A stretch of 64,000 bases of DNA from Bacteroidaceae bacterium (GTDB taxonomy: Bacteria > Bacteroidota > Bacteroidia > Bacteroidales > Bacteroidaceae). The stretch is taken from the NCBI GenBank assembly GCA_017447625.1, contig JAFSNB010000001.1, positions 62,001-126,000 on the forward strand, written 5' to 3'. Below are positions 1-8,359 of this stretch, in pieces. How positions within the stretch are numbered: the stretch's first letter is position 1; every line of letters begins with the position of its first letter. The notes under the pieces were generated by a model. The model was not told where the DNA came from, did not search any database, and saw nothing but the letters and a program-made list of their open reading frames with translations. The translations under genes were made by a program, and so were the position numbers.

Positions 1-2
1 CT

Positions 3-158
3 CGCACAGGCACAGGGCATCCTGAACCGCTTTCCGCAGACCGATCTGGGATGTGGAGTCGAAGAATCTCCAAGAAGCATCGTCTTATCTATGAAATATT
101 CGAAGCCGAGGTGCATGTGGATGTTGTTTCTGCCTATGGCCATTATGGGGATAAGTGA
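3..158 (+). CDS. YoeB/Txe-family toxin, C-terminal part (cut by window edge)
   Basis: The first reading frame ends with the residues GHPEPL, then GMWSRRI and KKHRLIY, and finishes SAYGHYGDK. That order (G.PEPL, W.SRRI, HRLVY, terminal GHY) is the C-terminal half of YoeB/Txe ribosome-dependent mRNA endonucleases, including the conserved Arg and the penultimate His/Tyr region. About 51 residues are present; the family is about 85 to 90 long, so the start and any antitoxin gene lie left of the window. The reading of the fold is by motif only. It appears intact up to its natural stop. Confidence 0.8.
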   Translation, partial: RTGTGHPEPLSADRSGMWSRRISKKHRLIYEIFEAEVHVDVVSAYGHYGDK

Positions 159-180
159 TTTATAGTGAACTACGCGCAGC

Positions 181-250
181 CTAATTATGCATTCTTAATT
201 ATGCATTATGCATTGATTCAAATCAGTAAAATCCGCGTAATCCGTTGTTT
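181..250 (+). repeat. Composite 70-bp interspersed repeat, copy 1
   Basis: A run of AATTAAG/AATGCAT-type heptamers is followed by TGATTCAAATC and then a segment related to AAATCCGTGTAATCCGTTG. The same 70 bp occurs inverted at 8411-8480 with only a few differences. No reading frame is preserved through it. The rest of 159-414 is AT-rich and holds no gene that I can support. Confidence 0.8.
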
Positions 251-381
251 CTTATTATCGAAATTAATGTGAATAATATGAATAATTAAATCCACTAATA
301 GTAATAATCATTATTCTAATTCGTGAGCAAAATTATTCACATTATCCATATTCGTTTCGTTTAAATCGCATAGCGCAGCCT

Positions 382-425
382 AATGGCCAATGTTCAATGT
401 TCAATGATCAATGTTCAATGATCAA
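382..425. repeat. Heptamer repeat (AATGTTC/AATGATC units)
   Basis: Five to six units of AATGTTC or AATGATC follow each other with an exact 7-bp period. The last unit overlaps the 3' end of the gene at 415-774 and supplies its final Asp-His codons and stop codon. Confidence 0.85.
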
Positions 426-774
426 CTTCCCCTACGAGGCCACTCAGCGCTTGGCGCAGTTCAGCCGCCACGCCAGCTGCATACTTCTTCACGTTGAAGC
501 CGCGGCCCATCGCCACATTTCTGAAGTTCAGGTGCAGGCTGCCGTCGTCGCGGCGGGTGATCGTGACGACCGCACTGGCCCTGAGAATCGCGTTATTAAG
601 CAGTTCTATCCAGCCGAAGACCGCATATTCATCTTTGTGCATCCAGAGGCAGTCGCATAATGAACACATGTGGGTGCGATTGCCACTCTCCACGGTGTCT
701 TTGATCAATTGCTGCAGCGTAAGTTCCTTCGCCGGCTCGCGTGAGCCAGCGGTTTGATAATTCGTTTTTGACAT
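415..774 (-). CDS. Unrecognised 119-residue protein
   Basis: I do not recognise this family. The protein is cytosolic in appearance, with no signal peptide or membrane segment. It has a Cys pair near the middle (MCSLCDCLW, residues about 36-44), a conserved-looking aromatic stretch (YAVFGWIELL), and a strand-like segment rich in Val/Thr/Arg followed by a C-terminal helix. Codon use looks like that of neighbouring genes, and no alternative frame is as convincing. The last two residues and the stop codon come from a heptamer repeat, so the original C-terminus may have been different. A real but uncharacterised gene is the best reading. Confidence 0.6.
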   Translation of the reverse strand: MSKTNYQTAGSREPAKELTLQQLIKDTVESGNRTHMCSLCDCLWMHKDEYAVFGWIELLNNAILRASAVVTITRRDDGSLHLNFRNVAMGRGFNVKKYAAGVAAELRQALSGLVGEVDH

Positions 775-902
775 AAAAAAAGGTTTTAATGTTTCATATC
801 TCTAAAACACTAAAACCATTGATTATCTTTTGCAGATTGCAGCTATACAACTTTATTCTTATAATGTATCATTTTCAACAGAAAAAACACTTAAGATGTA
901 TA

Positions 903-1114
903 GGAGGGCCGAACCTCACGGCCCAGCCCTCCAGAAGAAAACTTTACTAAATCTCTATATATATTGAATGTATAGAGCCAACATTATTGCGGCCAAGCCG
1001 CAGGTCCTCCTCCCCACGAAGGTCCTCCTCCCCACGAAGGTCCTCCCCCCCACGAAGGTCCTCCCCCCACGGGGGGAGTTAGAGAGGGGCCTTGAGAGGG
1101 GCCTTGAGAGGGGC
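903..1114 (+). repeat. GC-rich palindromic repeat block
   Basis: A hairpin-forming segment (GGAGGGCCG ... CGGCCCAGCCCTCC) leads into CTATATATATTGAATGTATAGAG, a GCGGC..GCCGC palindrome, three to four 18-bp units of GGTCCTCCTCCCCACGAA, a CCCCCCACGGGGGGAG palindrome and three 12-bp GAGAGGGGCCTT units. Related blocks lie inverted at 18042-18185 and direct at 59965-60128. The 775-1114 gap holds no other gene; the reading frames across it are repeat-derived. Confidence 0.8.
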
Positions 1115-1276
1115 CTACCAGTCGTCGCCCATGTCATAGTCATCCTCTTTTGCCCAACCGCCATCGCTGCCGGTGGCTGTGGTGCTATTGATTCCTAATG
1201 AACCCTCAAGGATGCGACCTTCGGTCTCAACCTTCTTCACCGTAATTTCCGGTTTGCTATATATCTTTTTCACCAT
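1115..1276 (-). CDS. 53-residue acidic-tail small protein, copy 1
   Basis: The frame starts MVKKIYSKPEITVKKVETEG, passes through ILEGSLGI and ends in Asp/Gly/Trp-rich sequence (GDDW). The pattern is K.Y..PEI.....E...LEGS, then an acidic tail. I know of many similar small Prevotella and Bacteroidales reading frames beside secreted proteins but no assigned function. It lies 117 bp downstream of, and on the same strand as, the large type IX-tailed protein at 1394-4765. A near-identical copy is at 60129-60290 and a distant relative at 57475-57660. Conservation of the frame between the two copies, with mostly silent or conservative changes, argues that it is translated. No signal peptide is visible. 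It could be a peptide precursor or a small partner protein. Confidence 0.65.
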   Translation of the reverse strand: MVKKIYSKPEITVKKVETEGRILEGSLGINSTTATGSDGGWAKEDDYDMGDDW

Positions 1277-1393
1277 GATGATTTACTATTTAAAGATTTA
1301 CAATTTACGATTTATTTACTATTTGGCAATTTATCTATCACCCCGCCCAACCCCTCCCTAGCAGGGGAGGGGTTGGGGGAGAGGCTTCTTTTT

Positions 1394-4300
1394 TTACTTC
1401 ACCATTACTTTCTTGCCATTCTGGATGTACAGACCCTTCTGAGCCTTGCTTACGCGGCGTCCGCTGAGGTCAAACATAGCACCAGCCTCATGGTCAATGG
1501 TCAATGGTGAATGTTCAATGGACTCAACTCCCGTCTCGCCACCCCAGTTGATGGCAAAGCCCTTAACCAGAGAACCACTAACGGTAGCATTAGTCAGATA
1601 AGCGCGGAAGCCCGACAGCACGTTCTGATCCCAATGGTAGAAGCCAACGACATAAGGATCGGAGTCAGTCTCACGATAACGTCCGAGGTAATAGTCAGAA
1701 CCCTTAGTTGACGATATATCAATAGCGGCATAGGTGCCTGTGAGGGCATTACCAATAGCAGGACCGAATGAATCGTCGGTATTGATGGTAGCTGTTGCTG
1801 TCGCAGATGTACCCTTCAAGAGCACCGGTGTGCCGGCGGGAACTTGATTGCTTGTTACGACTGTTGGCACTGCCCAAGAACCGCTGATAGACAATGTGTA
1901 TGCGTTTGCACCTTCGATTGTAACATCGCAGGGTAGGCAAAGTGTAGCATAGTAGTTCCCATCACCTGCAGCGTTGAGGGTAATTGGGAGAGAGGTGACA
2001 TTTTCAAGAACGAAATCGTAGTCACCACCAGTTTGTTCGCTCTCGCCTGCATCAGTTGCATATTCATTTATCTTAAGGCTTCTTGTATTATCTTTGAATC
2101 CGATATTATAGCGAGAACGTGCTGAAGCTGCAGAGAAATTGATGGATGTTGGTGTGGAGTTAACCTCACCCATTGTTGCAAAGTATGTTTTCTCATAGTC
2201 AGCATACCGTTCACTTATTGCATAGCCATTTGCAAAGTTAATCAGATGATTATCCTTGAAAAGGTATATTGTACCCTTTTCATTATCACCCGTTTTGGTT
2301 TCAACTTTGTTAATGTTACCATACTGGTTGTTAGTGTTTGAAAGGTAGTTATCCTGACTAAATGAACTTATGCGTAAGAAAGTGTTGTCTGCAGGCATAT
2401 TCAGTACCCATCCTGCCCTGATACCTCTCAGTGTAATGAAAGAACTGATGAAATCACGTGCATTAGATTCCATTTTAGCTGTTCCATAGTCAGCCAAGGC
2501 TGTATTTACATCATCCTGCGTGTAACTAGAGTTGGTATATTTTCCTAACGTTGTTCCAATTAATGTGTTTACATCACTATACAACTCATAATCATAAAGC
2601 GAGACTAAAGGATCCTCAATGTCAACACGGGAACCTTCTGCTGTCGCTCCTCCGGAATTGTTCCATGTAGACAAAATGTTACCTCTGTTATTTAAATAAC
2701 AATTATTTGTCTCAAATAATCTAAAGCTCAGATTTGCCCCGCTGGTTGCAACTATGAATTTTGCGGCATTTGCTTCGGCTACAAATGTGCCTTGAGAATT
2801 ATCAGCGTTGCTAACAGATAGGTATTTTGCTTGACCAACATTGTAGATTGTGTACCCATCATAATAGTTGCCACCAAATGCCCATTGATCGTTTTCACTC
2901 ATAGTTGTCTCACTAGACAAAGTTTTCCCATTATCACCACCGGCATACAATCCATGCAATTTGAAGAAATATCTGTGATTGGCTTCTGTGGCGGGGGTGC
3001 TGGACGGAATGAAACCAGAGTTAATAGTTACATCTTGTGAAGAGGAACCTACGGCATAAGTAATAGTAGCAGGTGTGACAGTAAATACGCTTGGGAGGTT
3101 CAATGCTGTCTTCACATTAACATCTGCGTTAGCATAGATAGTCTTTGTTCGTATTGTCAAACCTGCTTCCTTGATGTTCAAAGCGATCTTAGAATCTGCG
3201 AACGTGCACTTGCTTGTATAATAAATGGCCTGCCATGCATCATGAATACAGGCACCTGATCCAGTCAAATTCGGATACGTATAGAAATCAGTTGTAATCC
3301 CTCGATCATTCATCTGGTGATTTATAAAGAGACCATATTGTGTTAGACGGAATTTACCGTTACTTTGTTTGGTCCCCATATAAATGTAATATGTAGTTCC
3401 TCCATCCAAATACGAATCGGAGTCAAATGCAAATGTATATATTTTACCATAATCTGCACTAGGAACCTTATTGATTGAAATGGCTGTAAACCCACTGGGG
3501 TCAAACTCCGTAGTTTCTGTAACGTCAGAAGTCAGACGATTCTCTTTACTGAAAAGCAAGTAAGTATTAACTGGAACTTTTGCATCTCTCAAACTCAACG
3601 AGAATTGATCAAAATGAACGTATTGACCTGACGTACCTGGAGCGGTATATTTCATACCAGCAATAGTAATCTCTCCCCCTGAAGTCTTATCTGCATAGTT
3701 AAGTCCAGACCAAATGTAATAATTATCCTGAGTATCTTGTGGATAAGCATAATTAGTCGTATAATTACAAGAATATTGACATTGGTAATTACCTCCGCGT
3801 GCCTCTGTCGTAGTATAGGTGTTACCAGAACAGAACTTAAGTCCTGATGCTGCTCCAGTATCTTTAACCGCTATACCTCTCTTTTGCAGATTGTATGTGC
3901 CATCTAAATTCTTTGATACAAAACAAACATACACAGTGGTATTGCCGTTTAGTCTGACTGTTTCATTAAAGTTAAATGCTTTTATATTTGCAGTAGCACT
4001 GCTGTGTCCAGAAATAGAATTTGAAGAAATAGCCAGGAATTCACTGGCTTTATGATTATTTTGTTCTGAAAATTTTTCCTGAGTAAAGGCCAAGTATGTC
4101 TCAAGTTCAGTGTCTGCACGACCATCAGATGCAAAACCTAATGTAAAATTATCAAGAAAGATGTCATTTACATTGGGAGTTGTCAGATACAGATACCAAG
4201 TAGTGGAATAGTAGTTGCCTGAGCCACCGACTCCAGTGACACCCGAAGACCAACTAGAGCTATTAATATATGTAACAGTAAACTTCGTAACCTTGGCATA

Positions 4301-4765
4301 TGTGTTTTCGCCCGTTAATGTAAAATGTGCAGCTTGTGTAGTCAATCCTGTGACGGTCGCTGTTGCAGAAGCAGTTCCTGTAGCTGTAAAGGAACCTCTA
4401 CCATTAGGAGTAATTGTCTGGTTGTGAGATCCATCTGTATTTACATTTTCAAATACTATTTCATAACCCGTTATCAAATACCCATCGTTTATACTGATGC
4501 TATAATTCCCTGTTTTAGAAGCGCTGGAACCTATATAACCTGTACTATTCTGCAAAAGATATGTATTAGCAGAAACGGTAATTTGCGGAGTTGTGCTTGT
4601 GGTTGTCCAGGAACTCTTCCAAGTGGATCCCCCGTTATCACTACTATACGAGCCATTGGGCCATTGGCCACCCGCTGCATCGTTGATAATTGTGACGGTT
4701 TCATCAGCCCACGCCCCACTGACTCCTGTCAGCAAGGCAATAAATAAAAGTAGTAGTTTTCTCAT
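1394..4765 (-). CDS. Large secreted protein with type IX-like C-terminal tail
   Basis: The start is placed at the ATG at 4765 because MRKLLLLFIALLTGVSGAWA is a clear signal peptide; an upstream in-frame ATG at 4861 would bury it. The mature protein, about 1,100 residues, is rich in Ser, Thr, Asn and Tyr and looks all-beta. The stretch near residues 35-200 (GSYSSDNGGSTWKSSW onward) resembles a carbohydrate- or ligand-binding jelly roll. A later segment (GLYAGGDNGKTLSSETTMS) has a ricin-like look. No catalytic motif is recognised. The end (FDLSGRRVSKAQKGLYIQNG, then KKVMVK) is a type IX secretion or sorting signal, so the protein should be exported and perhaps anchored. Residues about 1082-1093 are encoded by a heptamer repeat. 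A 3' fragment of a related gene is at 60406-60470. It is probably a surface adhesin or glycan-binding protein; that is an inference. Confidence 0.8.
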   Translation of the reverse strand: MRKLLLLFIALLTGVSGAWADETVTIINDAAGGQWPNGSYSSDNGGSTWKSSWTTTSTTPQITVSANTYLLQNSTGYIGSSASKTGNYSISINDGYLITGYEIVFENVNTDGSHNQTITPNGRGSFTATGTASATATVTGLTTQAAHFTLTGENTYAKVTKFTVTYINSSSWSSGVTGVGGSGNYYSTTWYLYLTTPNVNDIFLDNFTLGFASDGRADTELETYLAFTQEKFSEQNNHKASEFLAISSNSISGHSSATANIKAFNFNETVRLNGNTTVYVCFVSKNLDGTYNLQKRGIAVKDTGAASGLKFCSGNTYTTTEARGGNYQCQYSCNYTTNYAYPQDTQDNYYIWSGLNYADKTSGGEITIAGMKYTAPGTSGQYVHFDQFSLSLRDAKVPVNTYLLFSKENRLTSDVTETTEFDPSGFTAISINKVPSADYGKIYTFAFDSDSYLDGGTTYYIYMGTKQSNGKFRLTQYGLFINHQMNDRGITTDFYTYPNLTGSGACIHDAWQAIYYTSKCTFADSKIALNIKEAGLTIRTKTIYANADVNVKTALNLPSVFTVTPATITYAVGSSSQDVTINSGFIPSSTPATEANHRYFFKLHGLYAGGDNGKTLSSETTMSENDQWAFGGNYYDGYTIYNVGQAKYLSVSNADNSQGTFVAEANAAKFIVATSGANLSFRLFETNNCYLNNRGNILSTWNNSGGATAEGSRVDIEDPLVSLYDYELYSDVNTLIGTTLGKYTNSSYTQDDVNTALADYGTAKMESNARDFISSFITLRGIRAGWVLNMPADNTFLRISSFSQDNYLSNTNNQYGNINKVETKTGDNEKGTIYLFKDNHLINFANGYAISERYADYEKTYFATMGEVNSTPTSINFSAASARSRYNIGFKDNTRSLKINEYATDAGESEQTGGDYDFVLENVTSLPITLNAAGDGNYYATLCLPCDVTIEGANAYTLSISGSWAVPTVVTSNQVPAGTPVLLKGTSATATATINTDDSFGPAIGNALTGTYAAIDISSTKGSDYYLGRYRETDSDPYVVGFYHWDQNVLSGFRAYLTNATVSGSLVKGFAINWGGETGVESIEHSPLTIDHEAGAMFDLSGRRVSKAQKGLYIQNGKKVMVK

Positions 4766-4871
4766 TTTGTTGTTGAAGTTAGTTATTGTTATATAATGAT
4801 TTGCGGTTTCATTATGGCTAACAACCCGGCTAACTTCATTGGGCTTGTCTTGACACTTCAAGACATGAAAA

Positions 4872-5092
4872 AAGCGCAGGCCTTCACCATACGCTACTCA
4901 GGCTCACCACAAGCCCTCAACACATTATGGTTTTCCTACGCTGATGCGTAAGCACCAATATGTGTTGAGTGCAGGACTAACTGGGAACAATTATCCTGCC
5001 ATTGCTCTTTTTATGCTGGTTCGAGGTGGTGATTCGAGTAGCGATTGAGCAAATATGTTATTGTACGTCCACACGGGACGCACCCGTTTTTT
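4872..5092 (+). ncRNA. Structured RNA candidate, 6S-like layout
   Basis: The stretch folds on paper into a nested structure. GCTACTC (4893-4899) pairs with GAGTAGC (5036-5042), and CACCAC (4905-4910) with GTGGTG (5026-5031). Inside is a long hairpin CTCAACACAT/ATGTGTTGAG (4916-4925 with 4960-4969), capped by TACGC-TGAT-GCGTA (4937-4950). On the 3' side is a small hairpin GCAGGA/TCCTGC (4971-4976 with 4994-4999). A rho-independent terminator follows at 5073-5092, which fixes the strand. A closing stem, a bubble with a small 3'-side hairpin and a long apical arm is the layout of 6S RNA. The assignment to 6S is inference; the helices are seen directly. No clear TAnnTTTG box is visible upstream, and no coding frame runs through it. 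Confidence 0.5.
5073..5092 (+). terminator. Rho-independent terminator of the structured RNA
   Basis: ACGGG-ACGCA-CCCGT forms a 5-bp stem and is followed directly by a T tract on the plus strand. Confidence 0.75.
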
Positions 5093-5095
5093 ATA

Positions 5096-5197
5096 TTATT
5101 CGCCAGAAGTGGTGGCGTGTTTTTTGTCTTCGTTGTGGGTCACGATCAAGGCGAATATACCCGTAAGAACGATAAGTAAGATGCCCATAATGGACAT
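5096..5197 (-). CDS. 33-residue single-span membrane peptide
   Basis: A short frame encodes MSIMGILLIVLTGIFALIVT followed by a charged tail (HNEDKKHATTSGE). It has one strongly hydrophobic helix and a cytosolic-type polar end, which is typical of bacterial small membrane proteins. A perfect -7 box (TATCTTTG, 5206-5213) ends only 8 nt before the ATG, so the mRNA would be nearly leaderless. A second possible start is the internal Met at codon 4. The gene runs toward the structured RNA and ends next to its terminator. Function unknown. Confidence 0.5.
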   Translation of the reverse strand: MSIMGILLIVLTGIFALIVTHNEDKKHATTSGE

Positions 5198-5205
5198 TGC
5201 GGGGG

Positions 5206-5213
5206 CAAAGATA
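5206..5213 (-). promoter_or_regulatory. Bacteroidetes -7 box for the 33-residue peptide
   Basis: TATCTTTG on the minus strand matches TAnnTTTG exactly. Its distance to the ATG implies a very short leader. Confidence 0.6.
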
Positions 5214-5637
5214 GCAGATTGTTTGGAAACCGCCTAAAGTTTTTCTGTTTTTTTTGCGATTAATGGCTAAAAATGGGCTGCAAGGCAGAAAAAAGTCGTG
5301 CTTTGATGTCCACAAAAAGAAAAAAACCTAAAAAACTTATTTGGGCGCTTCGCTTAAAATTCAAGGAAAATTGATTTGGGAAATCTCAGTCGCTTCGCTC
5401 CAAAATTAGGTGTTGGCTGGCATTTCGGGCCGTAGGCCTTATAATTTTCGGATTTGATTTTCTTATAATTTTGAGGTCGATAGGTCGACCTAAGATAGTT
5501 GAAAGTGATAATTGAAAACAGTTAAGGTTATGGTTATCGTTAAGGTTAAAATCGGTTTTTTAGCGCGAAGCGCGAGGTTTTTTCCGAAGGCTGGGCAACC
5601 TGAAAAGGGGAGATTAGGCGGTCGGACAGAAATCAAA
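5214..5637. other. Intergenic stretch without a gene
   Basis: This region holds AT-rich sequence with scattered GCTTCGC and GGTCGATAGGTCGACC palindromic fragments and a GCGCGAAGCGCG motif. I see no convincing gene, terminator or promoter in it. Confidence 0.6.
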
Positions 5638-7227
5638 TTACTCCTCTATTTTCCAGTCCTCAATAGCCAGACTCTCGGTGGAGAAGCGGATGCCGACCTT
5701 GACTACTTTGCGGCTGTCGGTCTGATACGGGATGGCATAGCCCTTGGAGTTAATCTGGTCTAGGGCCTGCTGGGCGGTTCCGTTGATCTTCAACTCAAAC
5801 ACATAAATAGTGTCTGGCATGTGTACAACCATGTCTGCACGGCCATTGATAGTCTTGACCTGAGTTCGTACGAACGAGTTCAGCATAGAGAAGATGAGGT
5901 AGAATGTCCACTCGTAGAACCCCTCGGCCTTTACGAAATCATCCAACATCTTCTTGATGCCCTCCACGTATGGCAACCCGGCGAAGAAAGCTTGCATTTC
6001 GCGAAGAGCGAGGTCTATTGCGTTCTTCTTCAAGGCGAGGTAGAACTTAACGGCAAAACTTTGGCGGATATTCTCCGAATTAAGGCCAAGATATGTAGGG
6101 ATAAGTCCATCTATCAAACCGACGCGAACTTCCTGATTGGGAATAGAAAGCGTATAACTGTCTATCTCGCTATCATAGCCCTTAATTGTGAGGTAACCAG
6201 ACTGATAAAGCAATGGCAAGGCATCCTGCATGGCCTCAGTAGGGCGGTCGAATGCCGAAGCCGAAGCTACGATATCATCCATCGCCGTGATGTCCGTGCG
6301 GAAATGCTTCATCTGTCGGAGTAAGAAAGATGGTGTGCCCGAGTCAAACCAGTAGTTATCGATCCCTTTATTTGTGAATGCCTTGAAGAGGCTGTATGGA
6401 TTATAAATATCTTCCGAGCCTTTAGCGAAATGATAACCGTCATAGCGGCTTTTCAGACGGGCGTGCATCTGTTCCTGCGACTCCCCATAATGTGCCGCCA
6501 GCAAGGCGATGTCAGGTGCAAGTGCGGTAGTCAGTTCCCGTTCCGTGATACCGCAGATGGCAGAGAACTGTGGCACCATGGAGATATTATTGAGGTTGTT
6601 AATGGTCGAGAAGATGCTCAGTTGCGAGAACTTTGTGATACCTGTGATAAAACAGAAACGAATCATGGCCTCACAAGATTTCAGTGGCTGGAAGAATTCT
6701 TGCATGATCTTGCGGAAGCTATCAAGAACTTCCGGTTCATGCAGGACGTCCAACAGCGGAGCATCGTATTCGTCAATGATAACTACGACCTGTTGTTTCT
6801 CCTTCTGATAAGCGCGTTTGATGATACCATGCAGGACCTTGCCCGGTGTTGTCTCTGCGGGATTAGTCCCGTAGATATTGGTATAGTCTTCCAATAAGAA
6901 GAGAAGCGTCTCCCTTAAAACATCTGGGGCTTCCGCTCCCTTGGTAGTACTCAGATCCAGATGTATCACAGGATACTCCACCCAGTCTTTTTCCATCTCC
7001 ATCACCTTCAACCCAGAGAACAGCTCCTTCTCTCCACGGAAAAAAGAGGCAAAGGTTGTAGAGAGAAGTGACTTGCCGAAACGACGCGGACGACTCAAGA
7101 ACACATATTTAGATTCGTACTGCGCCTTCCACATCAGGTCGGTTTTATCTACATAGACCCGACCACTCTTGATGAGTTCAGAGAATGTTTGAATACCTAC
7201 TGGATAACGTCTTGCTTTTGCTTCCAT
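5638..7227 (-). CDS. AAA-ATPase-like protein with C-terminal PD-(D/E)XK nuclease domain
   Basis: The N-terminus (RRYPVGIQTFSELI...VYVDKTDL) and the Walker A variant SRPRRFGKSLL identify the AAA-ATPase-like family (PF09820 type). Walker B is VVVIIDEYDAPLLD. The C-terminal 100 residues carry GRADMVV and VFELK, the D...E.K signature of the PD-(D/E)XK nuclease fold (PDDEXK_9 type) that usually follows it. At about 529 residues it is full length. The start is placed at 7227 (MEAKARRYPVG) to match the family; a further in-frame ATG lies at 7263. Bacteroidales often carry many paralogues, whose role (mobile-element or defence-associated) is unproven. It lies just downstream of a tRNA cluster, a common site for accessory genes. 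Confidence 0.9.
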   Translation of the reverse strand: MEAKARRYPVGIQTFSELIKSGRVYVDKTDLMWKAQYESKYVFLSRPRRFGKSLLSTTFASFFRGEKELFSGLKVMEMEKDWVEYPVIHLDLSTTKGAEAPDVLRETLLFLLEDYTNIYGTNPAETTPGKVLHGIIKRAYQKEKQQVVVIIDEYDAPLLDVLHEPEVLDSFRKIMQEFFQPLKSCEAMIRFCFITGITKFSQLSIFSTINNLNNISMVPQFSAICGITERELTTALAPDIALLAAHYGESQEQMHARLKSRYDGYHFAKGSEDIYNPYSLFKAFTNKGIDNYWFDSGTPSFLLRQMKHFRTDITAMDDIVASASAFDRPTEAMQDALPLLYQSGYLTIKGYDSEIDSYTLSIPNQEVRVGLIDGLIPTYLGLNSENIRQSFAVKFYLALKKNAIDLALREMQAFFAGLPYVEGIKKMLDDFVKAEGFYEWTFYLIFSMLNSFVRTQVKTINGRADMVVHMPDTIYVFELKINGTAQQALDQINSKGYAIPYQTDSRKVVKVGIRFSTESLAIEDWKIEE

Positions 7228-7277
7228 AGAGCCAATATCATGATAATTCTGTGCAAAGCGCATGTATTTGTTCTGTG

Positions 7278-7349
7278 TAGCCCCGAGGGGAATCGAACCC
7301 CTATCTAAAGTTTAGGAAACTTCTATTCTATCCGTTGAACTACAGGGCC
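7278..7349 (-). tRNA. tRNA-Arg (CCU)
   Basis: A complete cloverleaf is visible: acceptor GGCCCTG/CGGGGCT with two G-U pairs, anticodon stem GAAGT/ACTTT around loop TTCCTAA (anticodon CCT), and T-arm with GTTCGATTC. No CCA is encoded. It is the last of three clustered tRNAs. Confidence 0.93.
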
Positions 7350-7402
7350 TCAGCAAAAAAAGAAGCGAGGGTGCTTTAAGTGGCTACCCTCGTTTCCGTG
7401 CG

Positions 7403-7473
7403 TTGGGATATCCGGTTTCGAACCAGAACTAAGACGACCAAAATGTCTTGTGCTACCATTACACCATATCCCA
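7403..7473 (-). tRNA. tRNA-Gln (UUG)
   Basis: Acceptor TGGGATA/TATCCCA and anticodon loop TTTTGGT (anticodon TTG) with a GGTTCGAAAC T-loop identify tRNA-Gln. The last base pair of the anticodon stem (A31-C39) is mismatched in my fold. Confidence 0.88.
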
Positions 7474-7480
7474 GGCTTTG

Positions 7481-7562
7481 TACTCCGAGCCGGGGTCGAA
7501 CCGGCACGGGTTGCCCCACTGGTGTTTGAGACCAGCGCGTCTACCGATTCCGCCATCGGAGC
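7481..7562 (-). tRNA. tRNA-Leu (CAA)
   Basis: This class II tRNA has a long variable arm. The acceptor is GCTCCGA/TCGGAGT and the anticodon stem-loop is CTGGT-CTCAAAC-ACCAG (anticodon CAA). It is first in the three-tRNA transcript. Confidence 0.93.
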
Positions 7563-7573
7563 ATTTGCGGGCG

Positions 7574-7581
7574 CAAAGGTA
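7574..7581 (-). promoter_or_regulatory. -7 box of the tRNA cluster
   Basis: TACCTTTG on the minus strand lies 11 bp before the 5' end of tRNA-Leu(CAA) and fits TAnnTTTG. Confidence 0.7.
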
Positions 7582-7742
7582 AGCATTTACGGCGCAAAAA
7601 TTACTCTTTTTAGAGCATATTTAGCGTTATTTAACGACTTGAAAGGTCTTAATTAGGTTAAAAAGCCAAAAAAACTTGGCCAGTGACGATAAAATACATA
7701 ACTTGCGCGGCGAAATTCGTCTTATTGCCGAATTATACCTTA

Positions 7743-7750
7743 TAAATTTG
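7743..7750 (+). promoter_or_regulatory. -7 box before the RlpA-like gene
   Basis: TAAATTTG lies 28 bp before the start codon at 7779, with AATTATG heptamers in between. Confidence 0.5.
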
Positions 7751-7778
7751 CCTAAGTGCAGCCTAATAATTATGAATT

Positions 7779-8354
7779 ATGAATTATGAATTTAAAATAT
7801 TAGCTTTGCTCATCGCTCTGCTCTGCGCCACCTATGCCACGTGTCAAAACCTGAGGCCACAGACAGGGAACGCTTCATTCTATCACGATCGTTTCCACGG
7901 GCGCAAGATGAGCAACGGCGACCGCTACCACAAGGACAGCCTCACTTGTGCGCACTTGAAATATCCCATGGGCACTAAACTGCTGGTACGGAATCCTACT
8001 AACGGAAAGGAAGTGGTTGTTACGGTAACAGACAGAGGGCCCTATAGCCGCAAATTCGTGATAGACCTCTCCCGGGCTGCTGCCCGAGAGCTTGATATCA
8101 TCCGTTACGGCTATCGTCAAGTCGAGATAATTCCGTTCACCGAGGGCGAGATCCCGTACCTTTACATCCCCAACAAAGAGCGGCCGGAGCTGGACATAGG
8201 CTATACCACCGACCAGAGTTACGGCCCACCCTTCTGGCAGGAGGACAGCATCTACCAAGCGACGATACGGCATAAGCTGCGCTCCACCTTACGCTCCGAC
8301 ACCACCCTCCGCCACAAAGCGGTAAAAACCGCGGTGAAGAGGCTTAAACATTAA
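7779..8354 (+). CDS. RlpA-like double-psi beta-barrel secreted protein
   Basis: After a signal peptide (LALLIALLCATYATC) comes the RlpA signature: TGNASFYHDRFHGRKMSNGD, then TCAHLKYPMGTKLLV, VVVTVTDRGPY and IDLSRAAAREL. This double-psi beta-barrel is found in septal lytic transglycosylases and expansin-like proteins, and the conserved Asp of TDRGP is present. No SPOR domain is attached. The 191-residue protein is exported, probably periplasmic, and ends in a basic tail (KAVKTAVKRLKH). The start codon and the first residues (MNYEF) are supplied by an AATTATG heptamer repeat, so the N-terminus may be repeat-derived. It would bind or cleave denuded peptidoglycan glycans. Confidence 0.87.
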   Translation: MNYEFKILALLIALLCATYATCQNLRPQTGNASFYHDRFHGRKMSNGDRYHKDSLTCAHLKYPMGTKLLVRNPTNGKEVVVTVTDRGPYSRKFVIDLSRAAARELDIIRYGYRQVEIIPFTEGEIPYLYIPNKERPELDIGYTTDQSYGPPFWQEDSIYQATIRHKLRSTLRSDTTLRHKAVKTAVKRLKH

Positions 8355-8359
8355 TTAAT

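Noticed and set aside
955-1198. Open frames within the palindromic block (69 and 76 codons)
   Set aside because: They consist of LSRPLSRP or LPTKVLLPTK repeats produced by tandem DNA units in either strand and have no support as proteins.
4766-4861. Longer N-terminus for the large type IX-tailed protein
   Set aside because: The signal peptide at 4765 would be internal, and the extra residues show no homology-like features.
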